Source: JAJACP01 sp964350245 (GTDB lineage Bacteria > Chlamydiota > Chlamydiia > Chlamydiales > JAAKFR01). Taken from it: a DNA stretch of 64,000 nucleotides. Below the pieces are notes generated by a model. That model saw only the letters and a program-made list of their open reading frames with translations, searched no databases and was not told where the DNA came from. The DNA lies in assembly GCA_964350245.1 (NCBI GenBank), contig CAYGJC010000002.1, forward strand, positions 62,001 through 126,000. Reading direction: 5' to 3'. Shown in pieces: positions 58,615 to 64,000 of this stretch. The stretch's first letter is position 1. Each line of letters opens with the position of its first letter. Made by a program: the position numbers and the translations under genes.

Positions 58615-59784
58615 ATGTATATCCACGAGTACCAAGCCAAAAATCTGTTGCTCCGTTATGGAGTGCCTGTCCCTCCATTTGCTGTGGCTTCAAATGAAGA
58701 AGAGGTGAGAAAAGCGATTACTGAACTCGGCATTGATGAGGCCGTGATCAAAGTGCAAATCCATGCCGGTGGTAGGGGGAAGGCGGGAGGCGTTAAATTT
58801 GCCAAAACGCCTGAAGAGATTGCGCGCTACGCGAGCGAATTGATCGGCATGCGGATTACGAATAACCAGACCGGGCCACAAGGAGTTGTGGCTGAGCGTG
58901 TTTTAATCGCTCCGCCTGTCTCGATTAAAAAAGAGTACTATCTCGCAGCAACCATCGATCGGTCAAAGGGAATCCCCATCTTGATTGCCTCTCCAGAGGG
59001 AGGAATGGAAATCGAAGAGATTGCTGTAGAGAAGCCTGAAAAGATTTTGAAAATTCCCTTTGGTAACAATGGTGCAGTTAGAGGCTACCATCTGCTTGAA
59101 CTAGCCAAATTTATGGGATGGAGTGGGGATGTAGCCAAAGAGGGAAAACAGCTGGTGGCGCATTTGGCTAAGGCGTTTATTGAAACGGATGCCTCCCTTC
59201 TAGAGATTAATCCCTTGGTGCTAACAGATGAGGACTGTCTTTTTGCCATTGATGCTAAATTTTCTGTCGATGATAACGCTCTTTATCGCCAGCCAGCTAT
59301 TGCTCAGTGGTATGATCCTGCGCAGCAAACACCCAATGAGGTGATGGCAAAAGAGTTTGATTTAGCCTATATCGGCCTCGATGGAGAGATCGGATGTCTC
59401 GTAAATGGCGCGGGATTGGCGATGGCCACGATGGATATTATCCATCACTATGGCGGCGAGCCAGCTAATTTCTTGGATGTGGGGGGAGGCGCTTCCAAGG
59501 AAGTGGTGGCGCATGGCTTCAAAATTATTTTGCTCGACCCTAAGGTCAAGGCCATCTTTGTCAATATTTTCGGTGGAATTATGGATTGTGGTGTTCTCGC
59601 ACAAGGGATTGTGGAGGCGAGTCGAATCGATCAGGTCTCTGTCCCGCTGATTGTACGGATGGAGGGAACCAATGTGGAAATTGGAAAGCAAACATTAAAA
59701 GAATCAGGGCTCAATATCATCACGGCAGAAACGATGGCGGACGGCGCGATAAAAGCGGTACAAGCAGCAAGGGAGAAAAGCTAG
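58615..59784 (+). CDS. sucC: succinyl-CoA synthetase beta subunit (ADP/GDP-forming)
   Basis: A 389-residue ATP-grasp subunit of the TCA-cycle enzyme that makes ATP or GTP from succinyl-CoA. The N-terminal MYIHEYQAKNLL, the Q-I-H-A-GGRGKAGGVKFA segment, EINPLV, and the C-terminal CLVNGAGLAMATMD and FLDVGGGASKE motifs are all present. It has a good AAGGG ribosome-binding site. Its stop overlaps the sucD start by one base. Confidence 0.97.
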   Translation: MYIHEYQAKNLLLRYGVPVPPFAVASNEEEVRKAITELGIDEAVIKVQIHAGGRGKAGGVKFAKTPEEIARYASELIGMRITNNQTGPQGVVAERVLIAPPVSIKKEYYLAATIDRSKGIPILIASPEGGMEIEEIAVEKPEKILKIPFGNNGAVRGYHLLELAKFMGWSGDVAKEGKQLVAHLAKAFIETDASLLEINPLVLTDEDCLFAIDAKFSVDDNALYRQPAIAQWYDPAQQTPNEVMAKEFDLAYIGLDGEIGCLVNGAGLAMATMDIIHHYGGEPANFLDVGGGASKEVVAHGFKIILLDPKVKAIFVNIFGGIMDCGVLAQGIVEASRIDQVSVPLIVRMEGTNVEIGKQTLKESGLNIITAETMADGAIKAVQAAREKS

Positions 59785-60656
59785 TGGCGGTTTTGATCGA
59801 TCAGGAGACAAAAATTATTACGCAAGGCCTGACGGGTAAAGCAGGCTCTTTTCATACAGAGCAAGGAATGGCCTATGGTTCTCAATATGTCGGTGGCGTT
59901 ACACCGGGAAAAGGGGGAGGGACGCATCTCGATTTGCCCATCTTTGATACCGTAAAAGAGGCAAAAGCGGCGACCGGTTGTACGGCCACACTGATTTTTG
60001 TCCCGGCGCCCTTTGCGGCTGAGGCGATTTTAGAGGCTGAAGATTCAGCAATTCCTCTCATTGTGTGCATTACAGAAGGCATACCCGTACGTGATATGCT
60101 AGAGGTGTCTCATGTGATGAAGCAGAGCGCGACAAGTAGACTGATTGGTCCCAACTGCCCGGGCATCATCACTCCCGATGCATGCAAAATTGGCATCATG
60201 CCAGGCTACATCCACAAAAAAGGAAAGGTGGGCATTGTTTCACGCTCGGGAACACTAACTTACGAAGCTGTTTGGCAGACGACTCAGCAAGGCTTGGGTC
60301 AGAGCACCTGCGTAGGGATCGGGGGCGATCCGCTCAATGGAACGAATTTTATCGATATGCTGGCACTTTTTGAGAAAGATCCTGAGACAGAGGCGATCCT
60401 CATGATCGGAGAGATTGGAGGAACGGCTGAAGAAGAGGCAGCTGAGTGGATTCGAGCCCATGGAACCAAGCCTGTTGTGGCGTTTATTGCAGGGCAAACA
60501 GCTCCCCCCGGTAGACGTATGGGACATGCGGGTGCAATTATTTCTGGCGGAAAAGGGACCGCGCAGGCCAAAATAGATGCCCTCGAAGCTGCCGGTGTCA
60601 CAGTTGCCCCCACACCAGCCGTGATTGGCGAAACTCTGCAAAAGGTTCTTGGATGA
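59784..60656 (+). CDS. sucD: succinyl-CoA synthetase alpha subunit
   Basis: 290 residues. The start is GTG 59784, overlapping the sucC stop (TAGTG). The coenzyme-A-binding Rossmann motif is QGLTGKAGSFHTEQ near residue 15. The phosphorylated histidine is in GHAGAIISGGKGTA near the C terminus, and GPNCPGIITP is the central signature. It forms the alpha-beta enzyme with SucC. The M50 protease gene starts in its stop codon. Confidence 0.97.
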   Translation: MAVLIDQETKIITQGLTGKAGSFHTEQGMAYGSQYVGGVTPGKGGGTHLDLPIFDTVKEAKAATGCTATLIFVPAPFAAEAILEAEDSAIPLIVCITEGIPVRDMLEVSHVMKQSATSRLIGPNCPGIITPDACKIGIMPGYIHKKGKVGIVSRSGTLTYEAVWQTTQQGLGQSTCVGIGGDPLNGTNFIDMLALFEKDPETEAILMIGEIGGTAEEEAAEWIRAHGTKPVVAFIAGQTAPPGRRMGHAGAIISGGKGTAQAKIDALEAAGVTVAPTPAVIGETLQKVLG

Positions 60657-61801
60657 TTCGATTTCCCGGTAAAATTCCCATTTCCATTCACCCACTTTTC
60701 TGGCTGATCGCCTTTTTCATTGGCTGGATGTGGACAATGACGCTTACCGGGGCGCTTTTATGTGTTGCCATTATTTTAATCTCTGTTCTCTTTCATGAAT
60801 TTGGGCACGCTCTTACTGCTTTACTCTTTGGGCAAAAAACCCGTATCGAGCTAGCTGCTTTTGGAGGCTTTACCTACCGGGAAGGAAGGAAGCTTAAATT
60901 GTGGGAAGAGTTTTTGGTTGTATTGAACGGTCCTGTTGCCGGCTTTTTTCTCTTCTTAGTCGCCTATACTGTGTACAAGCATGTACCCATTGAAACACCT
61001 GCTCTGCTTTTTGCCGTTAAATTTACCTTTGTTGCGAATCTATTTTGGACTGTGATCAACTTGGTTCCCGTTCTTCCACTGGATGGAGGACACCTGCTTA
61101 GCATCATTCTAGAGGGAATCTTTGGGTTTAAAGGGGTAAAAATGGCCATTATCACGGGACTGGTCATTGCCGTTGCCATCAGCGTTTTCTTTTTCGCTCT
61201 GGGCATGTTTCTGATTGGAGCCCTTTTCTTGATTCTCACCTTTGAGAGCTTCCGATCGCTACGCTACTACAAGATTTTTACGGAGCAAGATAGAGACAGC
61301 AGCTTACAAGATTTGATGAAAGAGGCAGATGCGGATTACCGAGCCGGGAATACCGAGCAGGCGATGACAAAGTTAGAAGAAGTGCGGAAAAAAACAGGGC
61401 AGGGCATCCTCTATACCGTAGCAACCCAGGAGATGGCTGAAATTTATCGGGATCAAGAGAAGTTTGAAGAGGCCTACGCTCTTCTCACACCTTTGCGTAA
61501 AACGCTATCGGGTGATCATCTGGCCACTTTTCACTTTCTTGCCTATATGAACGGCGACTACCAAGTAGTTGCTGAGGTTGGGAATAAATGTTTTCAGGAT
61601 AACCCTTCGGCAGACACGGCTCTGATTAATGCACTCGCCTATGGCGCTCTTTCGCGAGCAGAACCTGCAATTGGGTGGCTTGAGTGCTCTGTACGTGAGG
61701 GGCTAACATCCATCAAAGAAGCCACTGCACGCCAAGAGTTCGATTCTATTCGTAATGACCCTCAGTTTCATGCTTTTGAGCAAAGTCATCAAGAGACGTA
61801 G
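60653..61801 (+). CDS. M50 site-2 metalloprotease with TPR-like C-terminal domain
   Basis: A 382-residue protein, a second M50 protease distinct from RseP. About six membrane helices fill residues 1-~205. The zinc motif is VLFHEFGHAL near residue 45, with third ligand in LPLDGGHLLSII near 145. Residues ~215-382 are soluble and helical with TPR-like pairs (ADYRAGNTEQAMTKLEEVRK, YRDQEKFEEAYALLTPLRK). It has no PDZ domain. It starts with ATGA over the sucD stop. The substrate is unknown; the TPR part could recruit it. Confidence 0.87.
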   Translation: MIRFPGKIPISIHPLFWLIAFFIGWMWTMTLTGALLCVAIILISVLFHEFGHALTALLFGQKTRIELAAFGGFTYREGRKLKLWEEFLVVLNGPVAGFFLFLVAYTVYKHVPIETPALLFAVKFTFVANLFWTVINLVPVLPLDGGHLLSIILEGIFGFKGVKMAIITGLVIAVAISVFFFALGMFLIGALFLILTFESFRSLRYYKIFTEQDRDSSLQDLMKEADADYRAGNTEQAMTKLEEVRKKTGQGILYTVATQEMAEIYRDQEKFEEAYALLTPLRKTLSGDHLATFHFLAYMNGDYQVVAEVGNKCFQDNPSADTALINALAYGALSRAEPAIGWLECSVREGLTSIKEATARQEFDSIRNDPQFHAFEQSHQET

Positions 61802-61861
61802 AAAAGCCTTGCTCCATTTCTGACCCATCTGTTATTTAACTTCTCTTAACGGAGGGTTGCG

Positions 61862-62242
61862 ATGCGACAGTTTATCCTTTTTATTTTTGTTCTTGTCTTC
61901 ACGTGCTCGGCTAGGCCGCCCCATAGTGTCAGCGATCTAAAAAGAGAGCTTGATAAGGCTCAAAAAGAGCTTTCAGTTGCCCAAAAGCGGGTAAAAAAGC
62001 TGGAGGAGGCGATCGCTTATCAGGAAATTCAACAGATTGAAGATGAAATTAAGAAAGTGGATGCGGCCGATGCAGCCACGTTGTTGCAATCGCGCGAGTT
62101 GCGACTCGCTTTCTTCTCAACCCAAAGAGAAACACTTGCTACGATCATTCATGATCATCCTGTTTGTGCAGTGAAAGCACAAGCCGTGCTCGACCAGATT
62201 CTCACGCTGATCACACATGTCAGCGATACCTTTATCGACTAA
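61862..62242 (+). CDS. exported coiled-coil hypothetical protein
   Basis: A 126-residue protein. Residues 1-17 are a signal peptide (MRQFILFIFVLVFTCSA). A strong coiled coil runs at ~25-75 (DLKRELDKAQKELSVAQKRVKKLEEAIAYQEIQQIEDEIKK). The C-terminal third is helical with two cysteine-free segments. It has a GGAGG ribosome-binding site. No family recognised. It converges on htrA with a 4-nt overlap. Confidence 0.7.
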   Translation: MRQFILFIFVLVFTCSARPPHSVSDLKRELDKAQKELSVAQKRVKKLEEAIAYQEIQQIEDEIKKVDAADAATLLQSRELRLAFFSTQRETLATIIHDHPVCAVKAQAVLDQILTLITHVSDTFID

Positions 62243-63690
62243 TTGAAGTGAAGAGCCACAAAACGGACAGCCTCTCCTTGACGAATCATTAAAAGCACGC
62301 GCCCGGTACCAGATGACTCCCGCACAGCTTCAGTAAACTCCTCAACGTTGGATATCTTCTTGCGATTGACTGCTAAGATTAAACTTCCCGCTCGCAAAGA
62401 AGCCTCTGCCGCTGGACTCCCTGCTTCTACTTTTGAAATCATCACCCCTGTCTGCTCGGCATACCCAAACTTCTGTGCATACTCGGGGGTGAGCTTCTCT
62501 ACTTTAAGCCCCAGCTTTTGAACAGGGCTATTCGGTCCCGAAATTTCTTCCGGAACACGGGTAATCACGACATCCACCTCTTTTTCTTTACCTTCGCGGA
62601 TAACCTCGAGATGGAGCTTGGAGCCAGGAGCTAGAAGTGAAACATAATTACGGAATGCACTTAAGCCATTTACCTTTTTGCCGTTGTATCCCAAAATAAT
62701 GTCTTCTTGCTTCAGGCCTCCGAGATCTGCAGGTGAACCTTTGATCACATCAGCCACAAACGCCCCTTTAGTCGACTTTAATCCGTAAAAATCAGCTAGA
62801 TCAGCGTCCACTGGCTGCAAAGAGACCCCTAGAAAGCCGCGTGTAACCTGTCCATCGTTGATGAGCTGGTTGATGATTTGCTTGGCCATGTTACTTGGAA
62901 TGGCAAATCCAATTCCCATATACCCACCCGAGCCACTGACGATTGCAGTGTTGACTCCAATGACCTCACCGTCAACGTCGAGGAGAGGACCTCCCGAATT
63001 GCCGGGGTTAATAGCAGCATCTGTTTGGATAAAATCTTCGAAATCAGCAATGTGTAGCTGGCTGCGTCCCTTGGCGCTCACCACACCTACAGTGACAGAT
63101 GTCTGTAGACCAAATGGATTTCCAATGGCGATGGCCCAATCTCCTACTTCGAGTGTTTCGGAGTTACCAAAAGAGAGGAAAGGGAGTTTGTTCTCATCGA
63201 TTTTGATGACAGCCAAATCGGTTTTCGGATCGGTGCCGACAACCTTTGCTGTGGCCTTTTTTCCACTTTGAAACGTGACAGTGACTTTTGCGGCACCATC
63301 GACCACATGGTTATTGGTTACAATATACCCATCTTCAGAGACGACAAAGCCCGAGCCGCGCACCATTTCTTCTTGTCTTTTAGGAGCTTGCTGCTTCTGG
63401 CTATAAGGAAATCCGAAGAAGTTATTAAAAAAGTCGTCGTTGAAGTTGTCAAAGGGGTTCTCAAAAAAACCTCTATTTTGCGGTACCCTAGGTGTCTTTT
63501 CTGCGGCATGGCTCTCAATGTAGACGACAGCTGGCGTGGCCTTTTTTGCGACTGTGGAAAAACCCTTAGAGATTTGCTTCAAAAGAGCTTCGTTCACACT
63601 AGAGGTCTCTTTTTTGGGTCGTTCAGCGGCATGAGCCGTTGTTAGCAAGACAGATCCAACAAAAAGTGAAAAAAGATGTTTAAATAGCAT
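62239..63690 (-). CDS. htrA: periplasmic serine protease/chaperone HtrA (DegP)
   Basis: A 483-residue DegP-type protease from ATG 63690; the TTG two codons upstream is closer to AGGAG and cannot be ruled out. The signal peptide ends at TTAHA. Catalytic residues lie in TNNHVVDGA (His), TDLAVIKID (Asp) and GNSGGPLLD (Ser). Two PDZ domains follow (RGFLGVSLQPVDADLA and LGLKVEKLTPEYAQKFG). It degrades misfolded envelope proteins. In Chlamydia HtrA is essential during replication and is reported to be partly secreted to the host. Confidence 0.96.
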   Translation of the reverse strand: MLFKHLFSLFVGSVLLTTAHAAERPKKETSSVNEALLKQISKGFSTVAKKATPAVVYIESHAAEKTPRVPQNRGFFENPFDNFNDDFFNNFFGFPYSQKQQAPKRQEEMVRGSGFVVSEDGYIVTNNHVVDGAAKVTVTFQSGKKATAKVVGTDPKTDLAVIKIDENKLPFLSFGNSETLEVGDWAIAIGNPFGLQTSVTVGVVSAKGRSQLHIADFEDFIQTDAAINPGNSGGPLLDVDGEVIGVNTAIVSGSGGYMGIGFAIPSNMAKQIINQLINDGQVTRGFLGVSLQPVDADLADFYGLKSTKGAFVADVIKGSPADLGGLKQEDIILGYNGKKVNGLSAFRNYVSLLAPGSKLHLEVIREGKEKEVDVVITRVPEEISGPNSPVQKLGLKVEKLTPEYAQKFGYAEQTGVMISKVEAGSPAAEASLRAGSLILAVNRKKISNVEEFTEAVRESSGTGRVLLMIRQGEAVRFVALHFN

Positions 63691-63722
63691 TCTCAACAGT
63701 CTCCTGTTAACTAGAATCCGGG

Positions 63723-63752
63723 AATATAACTGGTAGGTAGGCGCTCGGTCAA
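63723..63752 (-). promoter_or_regulatory. probable htrA promoter
   Basis: On the minus strand TTGACC (63747-63752) and TATATT (63723-63728) are 18 nt apart; each box matches consensus at five of six positions. It lies 33 bases upstream of the htrA start. Confidence 0.65.
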
Positions 63753-63755
63753 CGA

Positions 63756-64000
63756 TTATTTTTCGAACAGCTCAAGAGCGCGACAGATGGTCAGAAAGCC
63801 GATTTCTAGGCGATCTAAACCAAAATGCTCATTCGGCGCATGCACCCGATCTCCGGGAAGGCTTAAACCAACCAGAACCATTTCGGCACGCGCAGCCTCG
63901 GAGAGCTCAACAGCAATCGGAATGGTTCCCCCGATGAGAATTTTGTGGCAGGGCTTTTGGAAAATTTGGGAGTAACTTTCTGTCATCAGCTGGGCGATTC
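63756..64000 (-). CDS. M20-family metallopeptidase, C-terminal part (5' truncated by window)
   Basis: The frame is open to the window edge; only the last ~81 residues are present. The sequence GGTIPIAVELSEAARAEMVLVG, followed by HAPNEHFGLDRLEIGF, is the C-terminal signature of M20 dipeptidases, with the final metal-ligand histidine in HAPNE. These zinc enzymes cleave dipeptides or N-acyl amino acids. It lies upstream of htrA on the same strand, with the htrA promoter between. Confidence 0.8.
   Translation of the reverse strand, partial: IAQLMTESYSQIFQKPCHKILIGGTIPIAVELSEAARAEMVLVGLSLPGDRVHAPNEHFGLDRLEIGFLTICRALELFEK

Noticed and set aside
1..64000. CRISPR arrays, rRNA genes, prophage or transposase genes
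   Set aside because: No regularly spaced direct repeats, rRNA sequence or integrase/transposase motifs were seen on either strand.

Overview
The window reads as a chromosomal segment of a chlamydia (phylum Chlamydiota), most likely an environmental, amoeba-associated type outside the family Chlamydiaceae. The evidence is gene content and order. There is an ATP/ADP translocase of the energy-parasite type beside lepA and a CT066-like protein, a ytgABCD metal transporter whose permease YtgC carries a C-terminal DtxR-like domain, hrcA-grpE-dnaK behind a CIRCE element, the ptr-plsB-cafA-DUF177-rpmF-plsX series, LpxB with an N-terminal membrane extension, and glmM-glmS-tyrP-yccA-ftsY-sucC-sucD-htrA. 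From memory these blocks match the Chlamydia trachomatis D/UW-3 runs CT268-272, CT063-072, CT394-396, CT806-811, CT410-411 and CT815-823, rearranged relative to one another and with accessory genes between them. The accessory genes (GH64-type beta-1,3-glucanase, DHCR24-like sterol reductase, DUF4143 ATPase, prolyl oligopeptidase, sugar porter, inverse-autotransporter-like protein) are absent from the human pathogens as far as I recall.

Layout. 1-6.5 kb is accessory: the end of a NodT/TolC-type efflux outer-membrane protein, an alpha/beta hydrolase, an autotransporter-like surface protein, a secreted prolyl oligopeptidase, and a DUF4143 ATPase behind two large inverted repeats. 6.5-12.9 kb is a tightly coupled envelope operon, aroC-rsmH-ftsL-ftsI-murE-amiA, with 1-4 nt start/stop overlaps and a good promoter at 6507-6535. 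12.9-13.3 kb holds a long inverted repeat and tRNA-Arg(CCU). 13.3-23.7 kb contains gnd, a GNAT protein, a tiny DUF3096 membrane protein, two transporters, the GH64 protein, lepA, npt1 and the CT066 homologue. 23.8-31.9 kb runs mrp-DUF971, ytgABCD, dxr and rseP, all forward. 32-36.2 kb is the heat-shock operon with a truncated ankyrin gene at its end. 36.2-43 kb has two unrecognised small genes, then the M16 protease, plsB and cafA on the minus strand. 43-50.9 kb holds DUF177-rpmF-plsX forward, then ychJ-like, lpxB, a glycosyltransferase, a hydrolase, two hypothetical genes and pcnB in reverse. 50.9-64 kb holds the DHCR24-like gene divergent from glmM-glmS-tyrP-yccA, then ftsY, sucCD, an M50 protease, a coiled-coil periplasmic protein, htrA and the end of an M20 peptidase.

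How the genes fit together. The dominant theme is envelope biogenesis and quality control in a parasite that imports ATP: peptidoglycan precursors and septal synthesis (glmM, glmS, murE, ftsI, ftsL, amiA), lipid A and phospholipid (lpxB, plsX, plsB), isoprenoids (dxr), and periplasmic proteolysis (rseP, htrA, the second M50 protease, M16 protease). Host-directed functions are probably carried by the GH64 protein, the DHCR24-like reductase, the autotransporter-like protein, the GNAT protein with a signal-like N terminus, and the secreted prolyl oligopeptidase. I found no CRISPR array, rRNA operon, transposase or prophage.

Promoters and terminators were read by eye against the sigma70/sigma66 consensus. 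Start codons were moved from the longest open frame wherever a ribosome-binding site, a stop/start overlap or family length argued for a different one. All family assignments are from recognised motifs and memory of the families, not from a database search.
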